Source: Streptomyces sp. V4I2
Lineage (GTDB): Bacteria > Actinomycetota > Actinomycetes > Streptomycetales > Streptomycetaceae
Direction: 5' to 3'
Assembly: GCF_030817655.1 (NCBI RefSeq)
Contig: NZ_JAUSZM010000003.1
Location: forward strand, 3,472,001-3,536,000
DNA length: 64,000 nt
The translations under genes and the position numbers were made by a program. Positions 25,439 to 33,650 of this stretch are shown here, piece after piece; the first letter of the stretch is position 1; each line of letters opens with the position of its first letter. The notes beneath the pieces were generated by a model. That model was not told the DNA's origin, did not search any database, and was given only the letters and a program-made list of their open reading frames with translations.

Positions 25439-26068
25439 GTGCTGGAAAGCATGGAGAGTGTGGGGCTGCTGACCGGCGGCCCATGGATCTACGCGGTGAT
25501 CGCCGCGTCCGTCGTCCTGGACGTGTTCCTGCCGGTCCTGCCGAGCGGCGTCCTCGTCATCACGGCCGCCACGGCCGCCGCCGGCGCGGCGACCGGCCAG
25601 GTCGCTGCGCACGAGGTGCCCGACATCCTCGCCCTCATCCTCTGCGCCACGACCGCGTCCGTACTGGGCGACCTGGTGGCCTACCGCCTGGCCTGGCGCG
25701 GCGGGGCCCGCCTGGACCGCGCCATCGCCCGCTCCCGTCGGCTGACGGTCGCGCAGGAACGTCTCGGCTCGGCCCTCGCCAGCGGCGGCGGCACCCTGGT
25801 CGTCCTCGCCCGCTTCGCCCCGGCCGGCCGCTCCGTCGTCTCCCTCGGCGCCGGCGCCGCCCACCGCCGCGCCCGCGACTTCCTCCCCTGGTCCGCCCTC
25901 GGCGGCCTCTCCTGGGCCGCCTACAGCGTCGCCCTCGGCTACTACGGCGCCCAGTGGCTGGGCACGACCTGGCTGGCGACGGGGGTGTCGCTACTGGCCC
26001 TGTTCGGAGCGGGCGCAGGCGCGGCCTTCGTCATGCGCCGCCGCCCGGAGCCGGCGGAGGCACCGTAA
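25439..26068 (+). CDS. DedA/SNARE-associated family membrane protein
   Basis: This 209-aa protein has DedA features: LDVFLPVLPSGVLVITAATAAA early on, an ASVLGDLVAYRLAW segment (GD-x3-Y motif) and VVLARFAPAGRSVVSLGAG (the F/R-P-x-x-R motif). DedA proteins move undecaprenyl phosphate or other lipids across the membrane. GTG 25439 follows GGGGAG; ATG 25451 is an alternative. Transcribed alone. Confidence 0.85.
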   Translation: MLESMESVGLLTGGPWIYAVIAASVVLDVFLPVLPSGVLVITAATAAAGAATGQVAAHEVPDILALILCATTASVLGDLVAYRLAWRGGARLDRAIARSRRLTVAQERLGSALASGGGTLVVLARFAPAGRSVVSLGAGAAHRRARDFLPWSALGGLSWAAYSVALGYYGAQWLGTTWLATGVSLLALFGAGAGAAFVMRRRPEPAEAP

Positions 26069-26106
26069 CGACGGGCACTGCACCGGAAGCCCGGCGCCCC
26101 GGACAC

Positions 26107-26203
26107 CGCAACTGCGGGCAGTCATGCCGCAGGGCCGACACAGGCAGCACCCCAGGCACGCTTCGCACCGCAGCTGCGGGCAGTCGTGCCGCTGGGGCGG
26201 CAC
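26107..26203. repeat. Streptomyces-type dispersed intergenic repeat, two half copies
   Basis: A 24-mer (CGCAACTGCGGGCAGTCATG then CCGC) at 26107 recurs at 26169 with two changes, followed by a GTGCCGC-TGGG-GCGGCAC hairpin (26186-26203). GC-rich filler runs on to about 26325 between convergent genes; I see no gene in it. Confidence 0.7.
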
Positions 26204-26325
26204 GGGTGGGCGCAGCGGCACCCCGCAGCGCCGGGCCGCGCGACCCACCCCCGGGCAGCAACGCCGACCCGCACGGCAAACATCCCGGCAGCAACGCCGG
26301 CCCACCCACCAAACCCCGGCCCGCT

Positions 26326-26556
26326 CTACCCCGCCCTCTGCGCAGCGGACCCCCGTACCTCCAACCCGGCCAACAACTCCGCCGTGGCCTCGGCGATCAC
26401 CTCCACGGCCCGGTCGAACACCTCCTGGTTGTGCGCGGCGGGCGCGCGGAACCCGGAGACCTTGCGGACGTACTGCAGGGCGGCGGCCCGGATCTCCTCC
26501 TCGGTCGCCTCCTCGGGCAGTACGGGCGGACGAAGCGTCTTGATGCTGCGGCACAT
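26326..26556 (-). CDS. DUF2277 family protein
   Basis: This 76-aa protein begins MCRSIKTLRPP and continues TEEEIRAAALQYVRKVSGF, RAPAAHNQEVFDRAVEVI, the DUF2277 signature. The start ATG 26556 has TGGAGG upstream. Function unknown; the N-terminal MC(R)xI and conserved Arg/His are typical. Confidence 0.85.
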   Translation of the reverse strand: MCRSIKTLRPPVLPEEATEEEIRAAALQYVRKVSGFRAPAAHNQEVFDRAVEVIAEATAELLAGLEVRGSAAQRAG

Positions 26557-26699
26557 GCCTCCAGTCTCGCCCCCGCCGGGGAATATCGCCGGGCCTCCGC
26601 CGGATTCCACCAACCAGGCCACCGCGACAGCGCCGCCTGCGATGATCGTTCCGAGGCGGCCACCGTCCCGGGGTCGACCGAGGAGAGGAACCCCGCATC

Positions 26700-27602
26700 A
26701 TGGCGTACGAAGAACTGACCGTGGCCGTCCTGGGCCCCGGCGGCACCGGCGGCCTGCTCGCCGCCCTCCTGTCCCGCGCCGGCCACCGCGTGATCTGCCT
26801 GGCCGGCGACGAGACGGCGGACACCCTCCGTACGGCCGGAATCCGCGTCCACAGCGAGACGTTCGGCGACTTCACGGCCCACGTCGAGGCGGACACGACC
26901 CTGCGCGAACCGGTCGACGCCTGCCTCGTCGCGGTCAAGCACACGACCCTCGACGCCGCCCTCGACCGCGTCCCGCCCGCGACGCTCGGCGACGGTCTGG
27001 TCGTACCGCTCCTGAACGGCGTCGAACACTCCGCGGCCCTCCGCACCCGCTACCGCCCCGACCGCGTCGCCCCCGCCGTCATCCGCGTGGAGTCGACCCG
27101 CGTGGCGCCGGGCGTGATCGAGCACGGCAGCCCCTTCGCCGAGCTCGACCTCACCGGCGAAGGCGTCCCCCGCGAACGCCTCGACGCGCTGGCGGAGGCC
27201 CTCACGGCCGCCGGCCCGACCACCCGCGTGCTGCCGGACGAGTCGGCGGCGCTCTGGGCGAAGATGTCGTTCCTGGCCCCCTTCGCGCTCCTGACGACCC
27301 GCCACGGACTCTCCCTCGGCGACGTCCGCACCAAGTACCGCGAGGAGTTGACGGCCCTGGTGGAGGAGACCGCCAAGGTCAGCGCCGCCTGCGGCGGCCC
27401 GGCGGACCCCGCCCAGGCACTCGCCCGCTACGACAGCTTCCCGCACGGGATGAAGTCGTCGATGCAGCGCGACGCCGAGGCGGGCCGCCCGCTCGAACTG
27501 GACGCGATCGGCGGGGCGTTGCTGCGCGCGGCCGAGCGTCACGGGGTGGAGATGCCCGTAACGGCCCGTCTGGTAGGGGAGTTGAGGGACGCCGGGTACT
27601 GA
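26700..27602 (+). CDS. 2-dehydropantoate 2-reductase (ketopantoate reductase) family
   Basis: This 300-aa protein has the NADP-binding loop VAVLGPGGTGGLLAALL, the catalytic Lys in LWAKMSFLAPF and the C-terminal SFPHGMKSSMQRD...LELDAIGGALLR motif. The family reduces ketopantoate to pantoate in coenzyme A synthesis. Streptomycetes carry several paralogues, so this copy may act on another 2-keto acid. GGAGAGG precedes ATG 26700. Confidence 0.85.
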   Translation: MAYEELTVAVLGPGGTGGLLAALLSRAGHRVICLAGDETADTLRTAGIRVHSETFGDFTAHVEADTTLREPVDACLVAVKHTTLDAALDRVPPATLGDGLVVPLLNGVEHSAALRTRYRPDRVAPAVIRVESTRVAPGVIEHGSPFAELDLTGEGVPRERLDALAEALTAAGPTTRVLPDESAALWAKMSFLAPFALLTTRHGLSLGDVRTKYREELTALVEETAKVSAACGGPADPAQALARYDSFPHGMKSSMQRDAEAGRPLELDAIGGALLRAAERHGVEMPVTARLVGELRDAGY

Positions 27603-27826
27603 CGCGGGGTCCTCCCAGGGCCGCGGCCGGATGGGGATGGCTGAGCGACACCGGGGCGCCGGGTTCGCGCCGCCCCGGTGAACGCCTCCTCCCCACCTGG
27701 TACCGATTTGCCGAACCGGCAACAACCGTCGCGCCCGGCCGCCGCCGAACCGCAGGATCGACGTACGAGCCGCAGCGCCGCCGCCCGTGTGCGTGCCGCT
27801 GCACCCGACGCACGTACGGAGGACTC

Positions 27827-28822
27827 ATGCCCCATCCGGCCCCCCAGCTCGAAGACGTCACCCACCGCCTCCTCCCCGCCCCCGCCGGCCGCGTCCACGC
27901 CGCGGAACTCGGCGAGGGACCGCTGGTCCTGCTGCTGCACGGCTTCCCGGAGTCCTGGTACTCCTGGCGTCACCAGCTGCCGGCCCTGGCCGCCGCCGGA
28001 TACCGGGCGGTCGCCGTGGACGTGCGCGGATACGGGCGCTCCTCGCGGCCGGACGCGGTGGCGGCGTACCGGATGCGCGACCTGGTGGCGGACAACGCGG
28101 CCGTGGTCGAGGCGCTCGGCGAGCGGTCCGCGGTGGTCGTCGGACACGACTGGGGCGCGACCATCGCCGCGCACTCCGCCCTGCTGCGGCCCGACGTCTT
28201 CCACGCGGTGGGCCTGCTGAGCGTGCCGTACACCCCGCCCGGCGGCCCGCGGCCGAGCGAGATCTTCGCGCAACTGGGCGGCGGGAAGGAGGAGTTCTAC
28301 GTCTCCTACTTCCAGGAACCGGGCCGGGCCGAGCGCGAGATCGAACCGGACGTACGCGGCTGGCTCGCCGGTTTCTACGCCGCGCTCTCCGCGGACACCA
28401 TGCCCGGACCCGGCGCCCCCGACCCGCACTTCGTGAGCCCCGGCAACACCCTCCGTGACCGTTTCCCGGCCGACCGTCTGCCCGCTTGGCTCGGCGAGGC
28501 GGAACTCGACGTCTACGCGGGCGAGTTCGAGCGCACCGGCCTGACCGGCGCCCTGAACCGCTGCCGCGCGATGGACGAGGACTGGAAGGACCTCGCCGAC
28601 CTCACCGGCGCCCCGATCCCCCAGCCGTCGCTCTTCCTCGGCGGCACCCTGGACGCCTCGACGACCTGGCTGTCGGACGCGATCGAGGCCTTTCCCGTCA
28701 CCCTCCCCGGCCTGCGCTCCTCCCACCTCCTCGAAGGCTGCGGCCACTGGATCCAGCAGGAGCGCCCGGACGAGGTCAACCGCCTCCTGACCGCCTGGCT
28801 GGCCGCCCTGCCCACGGCCTGA
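27827..28822 (+). CDS. Epoxide hydrolase, alpha/beta-hydrolase fold
   Basis: This 331-aa enzyme has the oxyanion motif HGFPESWYSWRHQ, the nucleophile elbow VVVGHDWGATIA with Asp as nucleophile (rather than Ser), and the catalytic His in LEGCGHWIQQERP. The cap with the SYFQEPGRAE segment is typical of soluble epoxide hydrolases. CGGAGGA precedes ATG 27827. Substrate unknown. Confidence 0.88.
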   Translation: MPHPAPQLEDVTHRLLPAPAGRVHAAELGEGPLVLLLHGFPESWYSWRHQLPALAAAGYRAVAVDVRGYGRSSRPDAVAAYRMRDLVADNAAVVEALGERSAVVVGHDWGATIAAHSALLRPDVFHAVGLLSVPYTPPGGPRPSEIFAQLGGGKEEFYVSYFQEPGRAEREIEPDVRGWLAGFYAALSADTMPGPGAPDPHFVSPGNTLRDRFPADRLPAWLGEAELDVYAGEFERTGLTGALNRCRAMDEDWKDLADLTGAPIPQPSLFLGGTLDASTTWLSDAIEAFPVTLPGLRSSHLLEGCGHWIQQERPDEVNRLLTAWLAALPTA

Positions 28823-28943
28823 GCCCTACCGGGTCCGCCGCCCACGCCGACCACCGAACGGCATACGCACTCCGGCACACCCGTTCGCATGAACCACGCG
28901 AAGGAACTCGCCACCCAAATTCGAACAGGCGTAGCATTGTGCC

Positions 28944-29297
28944 GTGGCTACGACCTATGACTTTCCGAGTGACCTCCTCGCCGGTCAGGAGGAGCTGCAT
29001 CAGGTCCGGGCCGAGCTGTCGGCCCTGCTCAAGCGGCTTCCCTGGTCGGTCGAGCCTCTGGACGGCTTCAGCGACGCGGGCGGCTGGCGCAAGGTGGAGC
29101 GCCCCGCCTCCCCCGGTTGGACAGCCGACGAACAGGCCGCGGTGGAGAAGCTCCGCCGGCGGGAGCACGAACTCGCGGTCTTCGTGAGCTGCCACCGCTT
29201 CTGGGCGGAGGTCGCGGCGGCGGAACGGGTGGACGCCCGCATGAAGCTGAAGCACGCGCGCGAGACTCCGGAGCAGCCGGAGAAAGAGGGAGCCTGA
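28944..29297 (+). CDS. Conserved Streptomyces protein, unknown function
   Basis: This 117-aa, mostly helical, charged protein has SDLLAGQEELHQVRAELSAL and EKLRRREHELAVFVSCHRFW segments. It has no signal peptide or membrane helix. GTG 28944 lies 6 nt after TAGCAT, a leaderless arrangement. A perfect terminator follows at 29306. Confidence 0.7.
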   Translation: MATTYDFPSDLLAGQEELHQVRAELSALLKRLPWSVEPLDGFSDAGGWRKVERPASPGWTADEQAAVEKLRRREHELAVFVSCHRFWAEVAAAERVDARMKLKHARETPEQPEKEGA

Positions 29298-29305
29298 ACC
29301 ACGAA

Positions 29306-29331
29306 GACCCCGGCCGTGATCGGCCGGGGTC
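29306..29331 (+). terminator. Rho-independent-type terminator hairpin
   Basis: GACCCCGGCC and GGCCGGGGTC form a 10-bp perfect stem with a 6-nt loop, 9 nt after a stop codon, followed by CTGTCGT. Confidence 0.85.
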
Positions 29332-29387
29332 TGTCGTACCTCTGTGGCACCATGCCCCCTCAGACCGCACCGTCCATGGGGGGACAC

Positions 29388-29843
29388 ATGCGCACCCGCG
29401 CCACCACGCTCACCGCCACCGCCTTGCTCGTCACCGCGCTCACCGCCTGCTCGTCCAGCGAGGACAACGGCGACGACGCGGCTGCCGACAGCAGCAGCGC
29501 GAGCAGTCCGGCCGCCGAGGAGAGCAGCGCGCCGGGCGACGACGGCGCCCTCCAGCAGGCCGTGGAGGACTACACCACGGCGTACTTCGACGGTGACGAC
29601 GACACCGCGTACGAAGCCCTGTCGGAGCGCTGCCAGGGCAAGATCACGCCCGAGGCGTATACGGCTGTGATCGAGCAGGCTGCGGCCGACCACGGCGACG
29701 GGCACCCGGCGACGGACGTGCAGGCGGAGGTGTCCGGGGATCTGGCCCGCGTCTCCTACAAGGTGGAGGGCCTGCCGAAGTTCGACCAGGAGTCGCAGCC
29801 GTGGGCGAGGGAGGGCGGCGACTGGAAGTACGACGCCTGCTGA
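29388..29843 (+). CDS. Small secreted lipoprotein
   Basis: This 151-aa protein has a signal peptide with lipobox LTAC (Cys about 21), an acidic Ser/Ala/Asp linker and a small domain (about 60-151) with QQAVEDYTTAYFDGDDDTAYE that resembles NTF2-like/DUF4878 folds. ATG 29388 follows a G6 tract. Probably lipid-anchored at the outer face of the membrane. Function unknown. Confidence 0.75.
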   Translation: MRTRATTLTATALLVTALTACSSSEDNGDDAAADSSSASSPAAEESSAPGDDGALQQAVEDYTTAYFDGDDDTAYEALSERCQGKITPEAYTAVIEQAAADHGDGHPATDVQAEVSGDLARVSYKVEGLPKFDQESQPWAREGGDWKYDAC

Positions 29844-29960
29844 CCCTGCACCCCTGCGGGCCCCGTCACAGGCATCTCCGCGGCGAGGCCCTCGTACGTC
29901 ATCCCGTCATCCCTCGGAGCGGCGGCGAGGCGGACTCCAGGTGGACTCCGCTCATGAGAA

Positions 29961-29990
29961 CGGCCCCCCGGAGATCTCTCCGAGGGGCCG
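29961..29990. terminator. Hairpin between lipoprotein gene and tRNA-Val
   Basis: CGGCCCC-CGGAGA pairs with TCTCCG-GGGGCCG around a 2-3 nt loop. It can terminate both the rightward lipoprotein transcript and the leftward tRNA. Confidence 0.7.
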
Positions 29991-30024
29991 CCGAAGCTCT
30001 GCTGAGCCGGACCTGAACGGTCGG

Positions 30025-30096
<72 letters not shown>

Positions 30097-30330
30097 GAGA
30101 CGAGTCGACAGCCTACATTGCCCGGGGCACTGCCCCGCAAACCCGTATCGCGGAGCTGTGTGCGGCCGAGCTGTGTGTAAGGGCCACCTCCGTGGAACCT
30201 CCGGGGGTCTCCGGGGGTTATCCCCACCCGGAATCCGGGAGCGGCCCGGATGCCCCCGCCCGCCCGGGATCCGTACGGTCGAAGAGCGTCGTAGCACAGG
30301 CTTCGGCGCTCGTCCCAGGGGGAGACCGTC

Positions 30331-31101
30331 ATGGCCCGTACCGTTCCCGTCCGTGCCCTCGCCGTCGCCGGTGTCGTCGCGGCCCTCGTCGCCGGTGCCA
30401 CCGCGTGTGGCGCCTCCGCCGGCGACGACAAGGACCCCGACCAGCGGTCCTTCGCGCTGCGGGGCGACACGCTCACGATCGACTCCGACGACTCCGCGCT
30501 GGAGATCGTCGCCGCCGACGCGCACAAGGCGGGCACGGTCGACGTCACCCGCTGGTTCCAGGGCACGGTCGCCATGGGCAAGGACCCCAAGGTGACCTGG
30601 TCCATGAAGGACGACCGGCTGAAGCTGCGGCTGACGTGCTCCGGCGTGGTCGCCGACTGCGCGGCCAAGCACCGGATCGAGGTGCCGCGCGGGGTCGCGG
30701 TGAACGTCGTGGACGGGGACGGCAGCGTGCGCGCGCGGGGCTTCGAGGACGCGCTGAACATCCGTACCGGCGACGGCTCCGTGCGCGTCACCGACTCCAG
30801 CGGCCCGCTGGAGCTGCGTACCGGCGACGGCTCGGTGCGCGCGGAGGTCTCCTCGCGCGAGGTACGCGCCCGGACCGGTGACGGCTCCGTCCACCTCGAA
30901 CTGGGCGCCGTACCCGACCTGGTGGAGTCCCGCACCGGCGACGGGTCCGTGACGATCGCGCTGCCCGACGCCACGTACCGGGTGACGTCCAGGACGGGCG
31001 ACGGAGCCGAGGACATATCGGTACCTCGGGACGACTCCAGCTCGCATGTGGTGTCCGCGCAGACCGGCGACGGCAAAGTAACGGTCCGGACGGCGAACTG
31101 A
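30331..31101 (+). CDS. DUF4097-family beta-repeat lipoprotein
   Basis: This 256-aa protein has a lipobox signal peptide (GATAC at about 22-26) and a right-handed beta-solenoid made of repeated RTGDGSV units (five near-perfect copies between 145 and 235). DUF4097 repeats are seen in surface adhesin-like or regulatory proteins. It is likely anchored outside the membrane. GGGGAG lies upstream of ATG 30331. Specific role unknown. Confidence 0.85.
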   Translation: MARTVPVRALAVAGVVAALVAGATACGASAGDDKDPDQRSFALRGDTLTIDSDDSALEIVAADAHKAGTVDVTRWFQGTVAMGKDPKVTWSMKDDRLKLRLTCSGVVADCAAKHRIEVPRGVAVNVVDGDGSVRARGFEDALNIRTGDGSVRVTDSSGPLELRTGDGSVRAEVSSREVRARTGDGSVHLELGAVPDLVESRTGDGSVTIALPDATYRVTSRTGDGAEDISVPRDDSSSHVVSAQTGDGKVTVRTAN

Positions 31102-31176
31102 CCGGCCCGTGTGTTCGTCCTTAACCGGTGGGAGAATGACAGCGGGCAAGGACGAACCACAGCACGGGAGAGGGAT

Positions 31177-32568
31177 GTGACGGCGACACCTTCGCAGTCG
31201 TACTCGCCGTTGGTGCCGCGCGCACACCACCCTGTGCGTCACGTGCTGCGGGACACCCTCACCCTGCTCGGACTGCCGCTCGTCGTCGCGATCGCCCTGC
31301 CCGCCGCCTTCGCGAGCGGTGGCGGCAGCGGAACCCGGCGCTGGTTCGGCGGGCGCGCCGAGAGCCAGCGGGCCGAGGCGCAGGCCGCGAAGGACGCCGC
31401 CGCGGCCGCGTTCTACGAGCTGGACACCGCCCAGCGTGACCTGCGGATCTCGATAGAGACCATCACGGCCGTCGACGACTCCCCGGCCGCCCGGCGCGCG
31501 GTCGCCGACTTCCAGGCGATCAGCAACCGCATCGACGAGGCCAGTCACCAGTACATCAACGCCGTCGACGCACACGACCTCGACCGGGACGACCTGGAGA
31601 CCTCGGCCGCCGCGCAGGCCCGCACCGCGCTCGGCCGGGCCAAGGACGAACTGGGCCGGGTCAAGCAGGACCTGGACCGGTTCACGGCCGGGCTCGAACC
31701 GCTGATCGGCAAGGCCGAGACCCAGCTGGCCCGCCTCGCCCCCGCCGTCGAGCGGGCCCGGCAGGGCCTGCTGGCCGCGTCCAACGCGCTCGACGCCGTA
31801 CGGGGATCGGGGCTGAAGGCGGACGACCTGGCCGCCCGGCTCGCCGCCCTCGGGCCCGAGCTGACCAAGCTGAACCAGGGCGCGGGAGCGCACGGCGTCC
31901 CCCAGACCCTGGAGCGCGCCGAGCGCGTGGCGCGGGAGGCCGAGTCGGTCCGGGTGGAGGCCGAGCGGCTGCCGGAGCGGGCCGCCGAGATCGACCACCG
32001 GCTGGTCTCCCTGCGCACCCGCGCCCAGGCCCTCACCACCCGCGCGGAGCAGCTCGACCCGATCCTGAGCGAGCTGCGGCGCCGCTTCGTGGCCGCCTGC
32101 TGGCAGGACCTCCAGCACGTGCCGGACCAGGCCGCGGAGAACGTGGCGCAGGCCGAGCTGAAGCTGCGCGAGGCCCGCGCCGCCCGCGACGAGCAGCGCT
32201 GGCCCGACGCGACCGCCCTGCTGTCGACGGTCCGGGCGCTGCTGAACACGACCGACGAGTCCGTCTCGGCCGCCGGGGACCGGCTGCGCCGGCTGAACGC
32301 CGTGCAGAAGGACCCGCAGCAGGAGATCGACCGCACCCGCTTCGCCATCCGCGACGCCCAGCGCCTCGCCATGGCCGGCCGCCACACCCCCGACCCGCAT
32401 CACGCCCGCCCCCTGGACGACGCGGTCGCCCGCCTCGAGCGCGCGATCGGCACGCTGGAGGGCCGCCATCCGGACTACTGGCACTTCCTGACCGAGACGG
32501 AGGCGGTACGGCAGTCGGTGGCGCGGGTCGTGAACCAGATCCGGGAGGAGCGCGGGTCCGGGCACTGA
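31177..32568 (+). CDS. Membrane-anchored coiled-coil protein
   Basis: This 463-aa protein has one N-terminal transmembrane helix (about 28-48, LTLLGLPLVVAIALPAAFASG) and then almost entirely long Ala/Glu/Arg coiled coils. GTG 31177 follows GGGAGAGGG. It is conserved in Streptomyces as far as I recall, without assigned function; the architecture suggests a cell-envelope scaffold. No enzyme motif was seen. Confidence 0.7.
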   Translation: MTATPSQSYSPLVPRAHHPVRHVLRDTLTLLGLPLVVAIALPAAFASGGGSGTRRWFGGRAESQRAEAQAAKDAAAAAFYELDTAQRDLRISIETITAVDDSPAARRAVADFQAISNRIDEASHQYINAVDAHDLDRDDLETSAAAQARTALGRAKDELGRVKQDLDRFTAGLEPLIGKAETQLARLAPAVERARQGLLAASNALDAVRGSGLKADDLAARLAALGPELTKLNQGAGAHGVPQTLERAERVAREAESVRVEAERLPERAAEIDHRLVSLRTRAQALTTRAEQLDPILSELRRRFVAACWQDLQHVPDQAAENVAQAELKLREARAARDEQRWPDATALLSTVRALLNTTDESVSAAGDRLRRLNAVQKDPQQEIDRTRFAIRDAQRLAMAGRHTPDPHHARPLDDAVARLERAIGTLEGRHPDYWHFLTETEAVRQSVARVVNQIREERGSGH

Positions 32569-32611
32569 CGTGCCCCTACGACGGCGACCGTACGCCGGTT
32601 AACCTGTGCGC

Positions 32612-32836
32612 ATGCCTCGCTATGAGTACCGCTGCCGGACCTGCGGCGACACCTTCGAACTGAGCCGTCCGATGGCGGAGTCCTCCGCCCCCGCCGACTG
32701 CCCCGCGGGCCACGACGACACGGTCAAGCTCCTGTCGACCGTGGCGGTCGGCGGCTCGGCCTCCGCGCCCGCCCCCGCGCCCGGGTCGGGCGGTGGCGGC
32801 GGGGGCGGCTGCTGCGGCGGGGGCTGCTGCGGCTGA
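32612..32836 (+). CDS. FmdB-type zinc ribbon protein
   Basis: This 74-aa protein opens MPRYEYRCRTCGDTFELSRP and has a second CPAGH knuckle, the FmdB/CxxC-CxxC regulatory family. The tail is Gly-rich and ends GCCGGGCCG with extra cysteine pairs. ATG 32612 lies 6 nt after TAACCT, with no ribosome binding site, so the transcript is probably leaderless. Confidence 0.85.
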   Translation: MPRYEYRCRTCGDTFELSRPMAESSAPADCPAGHDDTVKLLSTVAVGGSASAPAPAPGSGGGGGGGCCGGGCCG

Positions 32837-32840
32837 CGGG

Positions 32841-33650
32841 TCAGGCTTGCCGCGCCCCCCGCAGGAACTCCCGCAGGATCCGCTCCCCCGCCAGCACGCC
32901 CCGCTCCGGCAGCGCGCTGATCGTCGGGGCGCTCCAGTCGGCGTCGGCGAGTTCGCCGTGGCCCGGGCGCCAGCCCCGGTCCGCCGCCAGGAGCAGGTCG
33001 GCGTCCAGGAGGGAGTCGCCGGCGGCGAGGGTGAGCTCGGCGCCGGTGCGGCGGGCGACCTCGTGCATGGCCGCGCTCTTGGTGAGCGGCTTCGGGACGG
33101 CGTAGATCTTGCGGCCCTGGAGGGACACCGTCCAGCCGCGGTTCTCCGCCCAGACGGCGAGTTCCTTCACCCATTCCTCGGGGAGCAGTTCGCGCTCGAC
33201 GACCAGGTAGGCGAAGAGGCCCTCGGCGTCGCGGTGCTTGCGCACCCAGAGCGGGTCGGCCGTCGTCATCAGGTACTCGCGGACCTCGTCCAGCGGGGCG
33301 CACTCGTCAGCGAGGCGGGCCGTCACGCGCGCGTGCCAGTCAGGGTCGGAGACGCCGTCCACCAGAAGGTGCCCGCCGTTCGCGCAGATCGCGTACGTGG
33401 GCGTGGGGCCGGGGAGGTTGATGCGCTGGTACTGCTTGCGGGTCCGGGTCGTCGTCGGAACGAAGACCGCCGCGTCGCCGAGTTCGGTGAGCAGGGCCGC
33501 CGAGGTCTCCGTCATGAACGACAGCGGCCTGCTCTCGTGCACCTCGACGCACAGCAGCCGGGGCGCCCGCGCGTCCGGCATGGTCAGCGCGAGGGCCGCG
33601 GCGGAGTAGATGAGCGTACGGTCGAGGTCGCTCGCCACCAGCACCGGCAT
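32841..33650 (-). CDS. HAD phosphatase of the Ter biosynthetic module
   Basis: This 269-aa protein has HAD motif I VASDLDRTLIYSA, a Cof-type cap, and motif III/IV LTLAAGDSLLDADLL. It is the last gene of the operon lyase-PRTase fusion-HAD, with ATG overlapping the upstream TGA (TGATG). In Ter-linked operons a HAD enzyme of this kind is proposed to dephosphorylate the nucleotide-like product. It is convergent with the FmdB gene. Confidence 0.85.
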   Translation of the reverse strand: MPVLVASDLDRTLIYSAAALALTMPDARAPRLLCVEVHESRPLSFMTETSAALLTELGDAAVFVPTTTRTRKQYQRINLPGPTPTYAICANGGHLLVDGVSDPDWHARVTARLADECAPLDEVREYLMTTADPLWVRKHRDAEGLFAYLVVERELLPEEWVKELAVWAENRGWTVSLQGRKIYAVPKPLTKSAAMHEVARRTGAELTLAAGDSLLDADLLLAADRGWRPGHGELADADWSAPTISALPERGVLAGERILREFLRGARQA